64,000 bases of DNA from Triglochin maritima (taxonomy: Eukaryota > Streptophyta > Magnoliopsida > Alismatales > Juncaginaceae): assembly GCA_963682175.1 (NCBI GenBank), contig OY821772.1:52908925-52972924 (forward strand), in the 5' to 3' direction. Position numbers and translations under genes: made by a program. Shown here in pieces: positions 10,872 to 22,223 of this stretch; position 1 is the stretch's first letter; the number at the start of each line of letters is the position of its first letter. The notes under the pieces were generated by a model. That model was given only the letters and a program-made list of their open reading frames with translations. It ran no database searches and was not told the origin of the DNA.

Positions 10872-12389
10872 AAAAACCTATATTGGAATAATGATGTTGA
10901 CAAGGATTAATTAAGCAAGGAAGGCGAAGATAGAAAAGGGTTGGGTTGTATTATAATCACTTAATTCGGTTGACTTGTATTGTATATTGATTGGTTTTGA
11001 ATGAGTGTTATGGATCGATGCTGGATGAGTATTATATTGATAGAACGCGCAAGTGATGTGTGGAGTAGGTTATGGTAGTTGGGGGTTTCAATGGTGATAT
11101 CATATGGACCCTTATAAATTCTATTACGACTGTGTTGGTGTCCTAATCTCGGCAACATCACGATGGTAGTGGATGTGTAGGATCAACTACCTGTTTATAC
11201 CACTTGCGTGTGCCGTAGTAGGTCTATTTCCCACACTAAGTACAATAGCAGTAGTTACTCTGCCTAGTGATGAAGAATATATCTATTTAGCAGTGGTTAC
11301 TCTGCCTAGTGATGAAGGATATATCTATTTAGCAGTGATTACTCTGCCATGAAGAATTAAATTTATGTATTCATCCTTTTCTTTTATTTGTGGGGTACAG
11401 CTGGTTGCCCAAGTGTTTTTATTATAATTAAGACACAGGGGTCGGACAAGTGACGGATAATGACCGGCAAGTTCCGTCAAAACCCTTGAGTAAAAGTATT
11501 CCGCCTATACTGATTATATGTTATATACACATTTACACCAGTCACAAAATTGCGAAGCGAAGACTCAGAGTCCAGATTGGATGCAATTTATTTATATCAA
11601 AATGGGATGCAAAAGATTTTGGGTTCTAAAGGGAGGAAGAGGATGAGGCCTCACGAGGGTATGCTTTCAGTGGCAACTGTCACAATTAACTCCTCCACGC
11701 AGTGGTGTCGGTCCCACCGTAACAAACAAAACTAACTCCACTACCCTCACCGGTCCCGCAACCAGTACTCGACTAACACTGTAACACAACACAGCTATAT
11801 CATAAATGGACAGACTCATACGAGTCTACACTAGTCTAGTTTCCGTTGATTGAGATTTAAGACAGTCATCCTTGCTCACAAACATTATAGGCTTATATAG
11901 CAATCAATTTTTTTTATGTTTTTCCGATTGATGGTGTGATTTGTAGGTACTAGGTAGCAAGTAAAGGAAATTTAAAAATACACTTCCATTGTTTTTTCAC
12001 GTTTTAAATTACAAGAAATAGAAAAACACAGCTATAAATTTTGAGTCTGAGTTTTCTTTTGAAACTAAGGTTCCAATTTTTTGAAAGTTTTTCCCACTAA
12101 CTAATTACCAAAGTCATTTTATAAGTTCATTTATTCACTTCATTGAAGCTTCCTGATTATCTATGTTACCCTAACTTCCCGTTGTTGATGACTAATGAGC
12201 AAAACTAAGGCATATTTTGGATAAGTTGAGGAAAATGGTACACAGCCCTAAGACACTGTTTGTAATTCAAGGCAAGAAATAGTCATTGGCGCTTCAAATT
12301 TTTAAGAAACTCGCAAATCATGACCTACAAGAGCACGTCACTTTTTTAGTGGAGATTTTGTTATTAGGGTTAATTGATAATGTATTGGA
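10872..12389. other. Intergenic, no gene; contains a short 42-bp tandem repeat
   Basis: No ORF above 66 codons and no family motif is present. The lost acyltransferase half of the GPAT gene was looked for here and not found. Three copies (two full, one partial) of a 42-bp unit beginning AGCAGT start at 11247, 11289 and 11331. Otherwise this is AT-rich unique-looking sequence. Confidence 0.6.
11247..11358. repeat. 42-bp tandem repeat, about 2.6 copies
   Basis: Units start at 11247, 11289 and 11331 and share TTACTCTGCC. They differ at one to three positions. There is no coding frame and no known family. Confidence 0.85.
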
Positions 12390-12649
12390 TATTTCTTAGT
12401 AATGTGGGGTGATAACTTTAATGCTATTAATTTGAAAAATATTTAAAATTTATACATTACATCTAATTTCATGCTCAAATGAAAGATAAATTCATATTTA
12501 GTGTTGAAATTAGAAAATATATTAATACTAAACGAAATACACGAAATACGAAGCGGTACGAAATACAAAATACAACAAACTAAACGTAATATAAACTACA
12601 CGAAATACAAACTAATATGAACTAACTACATGAAACCATTCTCTTCCGC

Positions 12650-13830
12650 TCAATCCATGAGTTTCACAATCGCTATTTGATCTCGCTCTATCGGGTTGTC
12701 TTTTTTCATCAGAGAGTGAAGCATGTCGAGTTTAGTTTTTTTAACATGTCTTTGAAGATTACGTTCGGCTAATTCCTCCTGCTTCGAGAAACCATCTTCT
12801 CTCACTTGGGCGTTGTACGCAATTTGTTGTGCAAGTTCCATAACGTCGGTGTTGCCTTCCGGGCCTAATGAACTTTTACCCCTGTTTTTTTGTCTTCTTC
12901 ACACCTGGTGGTCGTGTAGACGACCCGAGAGTCATTTCTTCTGCCTCCGGTGATTGCGTTTTGGAGCCATCAGTGCTCTTTCTTTTCCCAAGGCTTCCCG
13001 AACGGGGACTGCTTTCATCGTGAAACTCTGGGAACTCCCGACCAACACGCACGACATTTGCCCCAGATAGCAGGGACTCCCATTTCGCATAACTACGCAA
13101 CATGGCTCAAGCATCAAAGTAAAGAAATTTAGAGTTATTAGTGCGCTCGTAGATGTGGTAAGCTTGTCGGACGACATCGTCGTCGTTCTGCCAGCTCCTT
13201 TTGCGTCGGTACACCTGATCGAAGCATCCGACCCACTTATTGACAACATTCCTCTTAAGGAGACCGCTTCATCTACGGAGATGTGGTAAACACGTTTTAC
13301 TTTGGTCCCACAAGGAAGTAGACTTCTGGTTTGTCCCAGTCACCGCATCAGAACTAACCTCCATATATGCTGACACTAGTCGCTCGTCCTCATGTGTGGT
13401 CCACAGCTTTAGATTGCTTTTGACGGCTTGGACTTTGCGACGTCGCTTTCGACGTGGGGTTGGTGGTGCGACAGTCTGGCATGGTGGGGACTCATCGTCG
13501 TTTTGGTTGTCTTCTTAAGTGTCCTCCATACTAGGAGAACTTACTTGTGACATGTTGCGCCCAAACATCTGAAATTTGGGTTGATTTTGTGGGAATTGTG
13601 GTGCGTATTGCGGGAATTGTGAGAATTGTTGGTTGTGGTCTAGTGGTGAGAATGATGGTGCGTATTGAGAGAAGTCTGTCTGTTGGAATCATTGTTGGAA
13701 AGGTTGAGCGTAATTAGAGAAGTCTGGTTGGGGGAAATATGAACGAGAGTATCATTGTGGATAGTGTGGACGTGGATTTGATTAGGAACGACAGGGAGAA
13801 CAGTTGTGATCTAGAGAAGACATTTTCCAA
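12650..13830 (-). pseudogene. PIF/Harbinger ORF1 (Myb/trihelix-like), copy A
   Basis: ORF1 proteins of this superfamily bind element ends and help the DDE transposase enter the nucleus and cut. Read on the minus strand from about 13827, a Gln/Pro/Phe-rich N-terminal part (QFSQFPQYAPQFPQ) is followed by a basic stretch (RRKRRR), a Myb-like core with WTTHEDERLVSAYME and GTNQKS (about 13420-13310), a serine-rich linker (GSLGKRKSTDGS), and a C-terminal helix with QEELAERN (about 12770). Several stops and frameshifts interrupt it, at about 13790, 13690, 13515 and 13260. A TATA-like CTATATATACC lies at about 13861-13871, upstream. Copy B is the inverted partner. Confidence 0.75.
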
Positions 13831-13887
13831 TTTTGTGAAGTTTATGTTATATTTGTATGAGGTATATATAGAGGGAAAATTGGACAC

Positions 13888-14050
13888 TGTGCATTCACGC
13901 GGATTGCTTTCTTTGCACGCGTGTACTGTGTATTCACGCGTCTACTGTACGAGCACTTGTATACTGTGCATTCCCGAGGACTGCTTTCTTTGCACGTGTG
14001 TACTTTGCATTCACAAGTGTACTGTACATTCACGCGTTTACTGTGCATTT
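13888..14050. repeat. Degenerate minisatellite upstream of ORF1 copy A
   Basis: The motif GCATTCACGCG, alternating with TACTGTGCATTC or TACTGTRYATTC, recurs about nine times at irregular 15-25 bp spacing. A longer unit containing CTGCTTTCTTTGCACG occurs twice (13906 and 13980). It lies between ORF1 copy A and the head-to-head junction, where the element's promoter region would be. It is absent from copy B. Confidence 0.65.
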
Positions 14051-14144
14051 CAAATTTTGATTAATAAAATTTTACGTGGTTTAATAAGTAATTATTAATT
14101 ATTTCGTCGGTTGGAATTATAACGTAATTATAATTAGAAGTATG

Positions 14145-14550
14145 TAAAGTGTAATTTGTTAAATGTGGTGTAAGAATTAAAATTGTTTAATTAAGAAATG
14201 ATGTGGAGGAAAGAGAGTGTAGAGTGGGTGAGGGTAGCCCGGACATGGTTAAGTTTTTTTTTTTGGTGAGTGGGGGAGCTAACGTGGCAAAGTGAGGAAA
14301 CAGGACGCCCAGGGCAGCCTGGGCATGTTTAAACGTGGTCTTGGAGCACAAATAACAGCGCCCGGGCTACCCCCGGGCGCCCTGCACTCTCTCTCTGCCA
14401 CGTCAGCTCACCCAACCCACCAAAAACCCACCTTAACCATGCTCAGGTTACCCTCACCCACCCTACACTCTCTTTCCTCCACATCATTCTTAATTAAATA
14501 ATTTTAATTCTCACACAACATTTAACAAATTACATTTTATATAATTCTAA
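14145..14550. repeat. Long inverted repeat at the Harbinger head-to-head junction
   Basis: The left arm (about 14145-14320) and right arm (about 14365-14550, read in reverse) share long identical runs such as GTAATTTGTTAAATG and TGTGGAGGAAAGAGAGTGTA. About 45 bp separates the arms. These are the 5' terminal regions of the two elements facing each other. A transcript crossing it would fold into a long hairpin. Confidence 0.85.
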
Positions 14551-14634
14551 TTCTAATTACATTATAATTCTAATTCACGATATAATTATTATTAATATTA
14601 ATTAATTAACAATAATAAGTATTCACGACACACC

Positions 14635-15501
14635 GCCACACCACCATCCCCACCTCCAAAGCGACGCCGCCACAAGCAAGTCCAAACTGCCAAAGCCAAT
14701 CCGAAGATGTGGACCACAACTAAGGACGAGAGACTTGTCTCTGCATATATGGAAATCAGTTGTGATGCGGTGACAGGGACAAACCAGAAGTCTACTTCAT
14801 TGTGGGTTACAGTGAAACATGTGTACGACATCTTCGTGGAAGGCAAATGCCACCCCGAGAGGAATGCGAAGTTCCTAAAACGACGGTGGAGGAGAATTGT
14901 ACCTGCTGTGAACAAGTGGGTCAGGTGCTTCGATCATGCGTTCCGGCGTAAAATGAGCGACCAGAATGACGACGATGTTGTTCGGCAAGCGCACGTGATC
15001 TACGAGCGAACTCATGGGCCTAAATTTCTTTATTTTGATGTTTGGGTCATGTTGCGTAGGTACCCAAAATGGGAGTCTGTGATATCCGGAGCTAATGCCG
15101 TGCGTGTTGACTGAGAGTCTCTGAAGTTCCACGATGAAAATAGTCCCCAATCAGGAAGCCTTGGGAAAAGAAAGAGCACGGATGGCTCCAGGACGCAATC
15201 ACACTCAGATGCAGAAGAGCTGACGCCAAGGTCGTCTACACGTGAAGAAGGCCAACAAAAAGGCTAAGAGTGCATTACGCCCCAAAGGCGACACCGTTGT
15301 TGGAGAACTTGCACAACAACTTCGGTACACCGCCCAAGTCATTGAAGACGGTTTCTCCAAGCAGGAGGAGTTAGCAGAAAGGAATTTCCAGAGACATTTA
15401 AAAAAATTAAGTTGTACATGCTTCACTCTCTGATGAGGAAAGACAATCCGACGGAGATGGATGAAAAAGTAATTCATAAAATCCTCGCCTGGGCAGAATA
15501 G
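14635..15501 (+). pseudogene. PIF/Harbinger ORF1 (Myb/trihelix-like), copy B
   Basis: The basic stretch (KRRRHK) before WTTTKDERLVSAYME (about 14707) lines up with copy A. The Myb-like core is complete here and continues WESVISGANAVRVD to a TGA at 15112, where copy A has an arginine codon. The frame then continues through GSLGKRKSTDGS, shifts at about 15240, and resumes with GELAQQLRYTAQV and SKQEELAERN, ending LAWAE at 15501 after another shift at about 15410. The Gln/Pro-rich N-terminus found in copy A is missing. The two copies are related but clearly diverged. Confidence 0.78.
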
Positions 15502-15995
15502 AATCAGTACGTGTAGTTTGTTGTAGTCCGTATTTCGTATGATGTGTATTTCCTTTAGTTTGTATTTTGTGTTGTTGTAGTCCGTATTTCGTATGATTTG
15601 TATTTTCTTTAATTTGTATTTCATGTGGTTGATTGTACTTCGTTTTTTAGTATTATTAATGTATTGTTCTTATGGTATTGTCGTATTAATATATATTCTA
15701 TTTTAAACGTTAAATATGGATTTACATTTGTTTATTTATTGTATATATTTCAAATTTTATTCAATTAATTACACCAAAATTTATTACCTCACATTAATAG
15801 CAAATATTTAATCCATTAATAACAAAACATCCACAAAATAATTACAAATTAAAAAAATTTGGACGAATGGAAGGGACACATGCCCCCTACTGGAGGGTGC
15901 CCCGAGTGCCTGGCCGAAACGCCCGAGCAAGCGTTCGGATGTACGTTCCGGGTGGACACCTGAAGGACGCCCCCTTGGCATCCTCGTAGTCCAGT

Positions 15996-17853
15996 AGTTA
16001 TTGCAAATAAGAATAGTTAATAAAATGATACTAAATGCTGCATCCACGAGCTCCCAAGCGTCTGAGCCCGCTCCCTCTTCACGTGTCTCTTCCGCTTCCT
16101 ATCACCCAATATAAACCCAATTTCAAATGCAGCCAACCCTAAATTCGGCCTTCAAAATCCATATTTCACAACAAGCTACAGCAAACTGCAACCCCGGACG
16201 GCCTCCAAATTCCAAAATCGCCCTCAGTTTGAAGTCCAACCATTGATATGGTAGGGTGTTCCAGCCGTGGGAGGTCGCCTTCTCCGTGAGAAATGTTGCT
16301 GACCCATTCTTGGTTTCGTGGTTAGTGTTCGAAAATCGTTGGAGGATCTAGGATGGGTCAGTGGAATTTAGGATTTTCATCAGAAAAAAATGTTTTTTCT
16401 TTCTTCTTCTTTTCCTTCTGAAATTGGTTTTTGAACGGCAGATTTTTTCCCCGAGGAAAGCAGAAGTTTTTTTTTGTTCTGCTTTTTCCAGTGAGTTGTT
16501 TGTTCCGTGGATATTCAAATTTTGATTTGCGACGGATCTCCAAAAGTTTTTGTGTTTTGGGTTAGTACTTAGTATTGTTTTTTTTAGTGTATTTTGTTTT
16601 CGTATTGATTTTTTTAAGATTTGGTTAAGTACTACCAGAGAAGTTTTTTCGTTGATTTGTTTTGTTAATGATTTTGGTTGTGGTTTTTTTTCTTTGTCAT
16701 TTGTCTGATTTTAACATTAGGGAATGGTTTTTGTCGATATCTGACTTTTGAAATTAAATCTTAATTATTTATCAAAATATAAACTTCTAATTATTATAAT
16801 AAATATCGATAAATCTTATATTTCTTGTAATCATTTTTTATCTGTTTTTTAAATTTTATTTTTTAAAATATGTTTTCTAATTGTTTTAAATTTTGTTTTA
16901 AATTTTTTCCTGAATCGTTCTTAACTTTTCGATAGGTCGATTTTTTAAAAAAATAAAAAATATATTTAAAAAACAGATTAAAAAAGCTTTTTTAAAAAAA
17001 ACAATACCAAAACCAAAAAATAAAAAAAAGACAAAAACCTCTAACTAACAAGTCATGACCCGGTCAAGGACCAGGTCAGATGACCGACCGGTGGGGAGGT
17101 CATCCCCACAGTGGATGGTCTTAGATGATCAAACAATGTTCACCTATTGTGTATGCATGTTGGTGCGTGTCAGGGTCACATACTCAGACCGTCCAATTGC
17201 CTACGTGGTGTGTACTACAACCGTGAAATTGTATTTTTTTAATTTTGAAACGAGAAAAATATCAAAAAATTGAAAAAACAAAAAACTGGAAAAATATAAG
17301 AAACCTCGAGGAGATAAGAACAATATATATATATAATACCTAAGCTGATTTGGCTTCAACAAGTCATCTAAATTTGTCTTCCGGAACGTAGCAGAGTTGG
17401 TTCGGATGATTGTTTGATCTCCTCGGAATTGCAGTCTGTCTGTCCCAAAGCGGAGACGAGTGCCAAAGAATTCTAGACCATCAAAAAAAATAAGACATCT
17501 AGTTCCTTGGTGTCATCACATCACTAGAAATCTCATTTACCCACCAAACTACTAGGCATATTTTCATTCAATAACTTTCAATTACTACAAGAAAATAAGG
17601 TAAACTTAAGAATCTTACACATAACATCAAATAAAAATACTAAGAGTCTAACACAAGTAGTAGCTAAGGTATATAGGCCATATGAGATAATAGTAGGCAG
17701 TAGTTGGGATCGATGTCTTTAGCGGGACTGTTTGATCCTTAATCTACTGAGGTACGTCAGAGTTATGATCATCATCTATGTCATCAGAATCTTTTAAGTC
17801 ATCATAGTTCTCGTGGTAGGTTCCATTTTGCTCAGTTTCCTTATCGTCTATGC
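15996..17853. other. Intergenic, no gene recognised
   Basis: No ORF above 72 codons resembles a known family. The part 16560-17040 is very AT-rich with long A and T runs, and 16940-17010 can pair with itself (TTTTTTAAAAAAA type). I see no repeats with clear ends here. Confidence 0.5.
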
Positions 17854-18016
17854 TAGGGGTGCACATCCGGTCCGGACCTGTCCAAAATCGGATTTTTTAA
17901 ATAAAAAACGAAAGTCAGACCGGTCTGGAACCAAAATTTCAAAAAGATCTGAACCGGTTATATCCGGTCTGGTCCGGTCCAAAAAACCGGACCTGACCAG
18001 GTAATGCTCACCCGTA
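17854..18016. mobile_element. Small non-autonomous hAT element (163 bp)
   Basis: It starts TAGGGGTGCACATCCGG and ends GCTCACCCGTA, an imperfect inverted repeat. It is flanked by GTCTATGC (17846-17853) and GTCTATAC (18017-18024), an 8-bp target duplication with one mismatch, as expected of hAT. Its interior has inverted blocks of CCGGTC/GGTCCGG. There is no coding capacity. The terminus is shared with the elements at 20297 and 47098. Confidence 0.85.
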
Positions 18017-18024
18017 GTCTATAC

Positions 18025-18456
18025 TCACGAATTCCTCGTCTATGTCTTGAACTGTTGCTGAAATGGACGCGTCATGGTGATTTCTGAAGTTGAAGTCATC
18101 CCCGACAACAGTTTGTAAAATCTTGGAGATGGTGCGGTTGTGCTTTCTCTAAACCTCGAGAAACACAATATATAACTTCATAATTATAAGTTAGTTTGCT
18201 AAAACTCGTTGGAAATGAGTAATCATAATCAAACATGGACAAAACAATTTACTTGTAAGGTTAATTATGGAACATTAGCAAAACAAGTCCAACATTATGG
18301 TGTAATTACAATTAGGAAGAGCATTAATTATCCGTAGGCACTATTCCAAAACGTTACCTTAACATTGTAATTTCAAAAAAAAAGGGGAGGAACCTTGTCC
18401 GCATGGAACATGCACAAGCATGTTTATAGAAACAATGCTTTGGAAAGTGTTTCATA
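18025..18456. other. Intergenic, nothing recognised
   Basis: AT-rich sequence without ORFs, repeats or family motifs, lying between the small hAT element and the MULE. Confidence 0.5.
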
Positions 18457-18465
18457 ATGATTAAA

Positions 18466-20144
18466 GGAAAATGATTTATGAACGCAGCGCGTCACGGACG
18501 CGCTCTACGTGGACATCCATGTCAACCCTTACGTGGCCAAGGCATCAATGTTTTTTTGTTTTTTCTTCCTGATGTCCACTCAAATCACATTAAATGCGTT
18601 TCAACTCAGCACGTTCTCTCTCTCCACCCAAATACAAATATGATGACACTCTTTCTTTCTTCTTCATTCTTTCTCTCCAGAATAAATCACCATTTCGAGC
18701 AAGATATTAGGTCGAAAAAGCGTCTGATGCCGACTCCCAGGATTCTTTACAACGTAAGCAGCGTGAATGGGACGGTGCGAAGACTTCCCGATGTTCTACA
18801 TAAACAGGAAATCTGAGATGCTATTTTTTTCCTAAACGTAATTCTTGTGGGGTAAAATATACAGTGGGAGGTTTGTTGAGTTTGTGCGGGGGTGGCAGGG
18901 GGCGGCATATATTTCGACATCGTCCATTTCGGCATATACAGTGGGAGGTTTGTTTCGACATCATATTATTGCATTCCATATATTGATTCGTTTATTCCGA
19001 CAATAATGAAGCCATATATTATTCCGGACTGCAAATACACTTATTCCGGACTGCAAATACACTTATTCCGATTCCGGACAGCAAATACACTTATTCCGGA
19101 CAGCAAATCCACTTATTCCGGACAAACTTTATGTTCCGTTTCTAGACACACTTTATTCTTAAACCGGACAACAAATACACTTATTCCGGACAACAAATAC
19201 ACTTATTCCGGAAAAACTTTATGTTCCGTTTCTGGACAAACTTTATTCTTAAACCGGACAACAAATACACTTATTCCGGACAGCAAATACACTTATTCCG
19301 GACAGCAAATACACTTATTCCGGACAAGCTTTCTGTTCCGTTTCTGAACACACTTTCTTCTTATTCTGGACAACTACACTTATTCCGGACTGCAAATACA
19401 CTTATTCCGGACAGCAAATACACTTATTCCAGACAACAAATCAACTTATTCCGGACAAACTTTATGTTCCGTTTCTGGACACACTTTATTCTTAAACCGG
19501 ACAACAAATACACTTAATCCGGACAACAAATACACTTATTCCGGACAGCAAATACACTTATTCCGGACAAACTTTCTGTTCCGTTTCTGGACACACTTTC
19601 TTCTTATTCTGGACAACTACACTTATTCTGGACTGCAAATACACTTATTCCGGACAGCAAATACACTTATTCCGGACAACAAATCAACTTATTCCGGACA
19701 AACTTTATGTTCTGTTTCTGGACACACTTTATTCTTAAACCGGACAACAAATACACTTATTCCGGACAACAAATACTTATTCCGGACTGCAAATACACTT
19801 ATTCCGGACAGACACATAACGTAAACAGGACAAACACATAATGTAAACTGCACATACACATAAAGTAAGCTAGACAAATTAAGTTGATCCAACGTAAAAC
19901 ATAAAAACAAATATTTTATTATGATAAGTGTGGGCTCTGCACGAATAATGAGACTGCACGATGTCTTAGGGTCTGCACAATGTCTTATCTGTGTATTGGG
20001 AAATGAATCGTTCAACTTAAAGAACCAGCGTTTTTTAAAAAGACCAAAACGCGCGAAGAGAAATTTCGCTGACTGGACGCTGACTCAAAGAAAAATATCT
20101 GAGCTGTACAGATCCACGTAAGGCGCGTCCGTCTATCACGGTTC
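18466..20144. mobile_element. Non-autonomous Mutator-like element with an internal 22-bp array (1679 bp)
   Basis: The left end begins GGAAAATGATTTATG and continues through CGTCACGGACGCGC and TACGTGGA. The right end read in reverse begins GAACCGTGATAGACGG and continues to the same GGACGCGC and TACGTGGA. ATGATTAAA occurs directly outside both ends (18457-18465 and 20145-20153), a perfect 9-bp target duplication typical of Mutator-like elements. The TIR closely resembles that of the 8.7-kb element at 29698. There is no transposase; about half the interior is a tandem array. Confidence 0.85.
19018..19815. repeat. 22-bp tandem array 1 (in the small MULE)
   Basis: About 36 units of 22 bp have the core CTTATTCCGGACAG followed by a variable CAAATACA part. 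They are interrupted about six times by a degenerate two-unit block containing TATGTTCCGTTTCTGGACA. Read in reverse, the core is CTGTCCGGAATAAG, one base from the CTGTTCGGAATAAG core of the arrays in the large MULE. ORFs of up to 151 codons in this array are by-products of the repeat. Confidence 0.92.
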
Positions 20145-20296
20145 ATGATTAAATGAGACAAAACAGGGAGTATAATGAGAAAAAGGTAGGGACACGTCTA
20201 CACTAGGGCGAGGGAGGCTAGGAAAAAGAGACTATCAACTATTACTGTGACTATTGTTAGGATTTGAGAAGGGACGCGGTCAACCATTATTGTAAC

Positions 20297-20573
20297 TAGG
20301 GGTGTGCAAAATTCGGTCGGGTCCGGGCATCCGGACCGAACCGGACCAAATTTTTTCGGTCCGGTCTTCGGTCCACAAAATTTTGGAAATTCGGTCTTCG
20401 GTCCGGACCGGACCGAAAATTTAAGGGGAAAATTCGGGTTTTGGACCGACCCGGACCGGACTGGACCGGACCGAACCTATTCGGTCCGGTCTTCGGTCCG
20501 GACTTCCCGAAAATTCGGGTTTCGGTCCGGTCCGGTTCGGTCCGGTCCGGTCCTGGACCGAAGCTCACCCCTA
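20297..20573. mobile_element. Small non-autonomous hAT element (277 bp)
   Basis: It starts TAGGGGTGTGCAAAATTCGG and ends GAAGCTCACCCCTA, flanked by a perfect 8-bp duplication ATTGTAAC (20289-20296 and 20574-20581). The interior is almost wholly made of GGACCG/CGGTCC motifs in both orientations, so it can fold strongly. ORFs of 90-95 codons across it are repeat artefacts. Confidence 0.92.
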
Positions 20574-20581
20574 ATTGTAAC

Positions 20582-21840
20582 TATTCTTTGATTATCGTAA
20601 GCCGTAACTATTGTTAGGATTTGAAATCTACAATGTTAAGGTAACTCTTGTGGTGTTGAGTTAAGGTGACATTTGTGAACGATTACATGTGAATTACTTA
20701 AATCGTCTGTAGTAATTATTATATTTTCTTCTTCTCATTTCTACTTATATCTTATTTTCATTCAACTCTTTCTTTATTTTTCTCTCAACCACCAAAATTA
20801 ATATCTTGGAGACAAGAAAAGGTGCCGACGGACGCACCGTTAGACTCGAATATGGTAAAATTTTATCTCTTTGGGGAAAAAAAAAGAGGCGTCTGGCGAA
20901 AAAAATAAATTTGGCTCACATTTCGAGCAATTTTTTTATATTTTTGATCTTACCGTGCTGGATTTAGACGGTTCATCAGATATTTTCTTGGTGTTGATAC
21001 TGGTAGAATGAGGAAAAATTATAGAAAAAATTTCTTTCAAGAGGCGTGACAGAATGAGTATTAAATAAAAATGAAGAACAAAATGATAATTCGTACAGAC
21101 AATTTAAGTAACTTGCAAACGACGAATACTAATACCCAATAATCAAGGCAGTTTCTCAGATAAATTGAACGATCGGAAACATACGAAATTCCATCTTCCA
21201 CACAACTATCACCATCCCCACATGGAGTCTTTATTTCACCCACCACATCAGAATAAAGCTACAGCTAAAAAGAGTAAAGTATTGATCTCACTCCTCTAAC
21301 ACAGTTACACAAGTACATGTTTTGTGCCAAAAAGCTCCACCTTAGTTCACCTCACATCCCATCTACCTCACTAACATTATATCCACCAAAGTCGCTTCGA
21401 TTACTAGACCCGATGGCAACATCACTCTTTAGCCTTAACCATCCTATGAAAAGAATTTATAAAGTAGTTAAAGAAAACCAAAGGCTCGTAACAACAAGCG
21501 TGCAGAGAACATCTCGAACAATCGCACCCTCCTCTTCGACAACAGGCCTCCTGGCCAAACTCCAATGCAACTCGACAATCAACCTCAAACAACTCAACTG
21601 CCTTCTCCTTTTCCATTGGTAACCATCATGCAGCATACCGTGAGCGGGATGCATTCGAGCTGAACTGTTTTTGGTCTATAGGACCATTGTTGTTGTAAAA
21701 GAAATTTCGCAAAACTCTTTCGGCTAACGTGCTTTATGTTATTGGGCTTTAATGACCCAGCTATATTACAGCTTTTTGTGCGGGGAGGTCGTGGATCATG
21801 TCCCACCCATACAACATAAAATAATCATGCTCGGCTACCC
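20582..21840. other. Intergenic, no gene recognised
   Basis: ORFs of up to 101 codons at 21317-21622 (+) overlap ORFs on the other strand, and neither shows a known motif. I see no repeats or RNA genes. Confidence 0.45.
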
Positions 21841-22223
21841 TTAGAGCATCATTAACGGCGCCCTGGCAGTTTTCGGACGTCCTGCTTTCTCTCTCAGCCA
21901 CGTCAGCACAAACCAACCCCCCTACAAAATCCTTAGCTATTACCCAATCTACCCAGTCACGCTACAGTATTTGTTGTCACGTCATTATTTTTATTCTTCT
22001 CTCCAAAACTCTTTCAACAATCAACAAAATATATTAATAATCATTATCGTAATTATTTAATATCAACAATTCATTCGTTTTTAATTAACATTTAATTAAT
22101 AAATACGAAAGTATTATTAAAATTTAGAAAACCACATTACATAGTACATTAACCGGAAATTGAGAAACTAAAACTAAAAATACATGCTTAAATACTAAAC
22201 TTAAATACTAAACTTCAAATACA

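Larger units (their letters stand above)
12390..15995. mobile_element. Two PIF/Harbinger-type elements joined head to head (ORF1 only, decayed)
   Basis: The left half (minus orientation) and right half (plus orientation) are inverted copies of one sequence. Both carry a Myb/trihelix-like ORF1 pseudogene. The flanks also match in inverted orientation: 12395-12455 against 15740-15800, and 14145-14320 against 14365-14550. The right end (about 15855-15990, with GGACGAATGG and GC-rich blocks) resembles the right ends of the Harbinger sequences at 24.3 and 24.9 kb. No DDE transposase gene is present in either half, so both halves would depend on a transposase elsewhere. Outer boundaries are approximate and no target duplication was fixed. 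Confidence 0.7.

Noticed and set aside
14145..14550. Possible microRNA precursor hairpin
   Set aside because: The arms are about 180 bp of transposon terminal sequence on two separate elements, too long and with no single mature-miRNA-like duplex.
18892..19517. ORFs of 98 and 151 codons with TANTLIPD-type repeats
   Set aside because: They arise from the 22-bp array, which by chance has few stops in these frames, and have no start context or family match.
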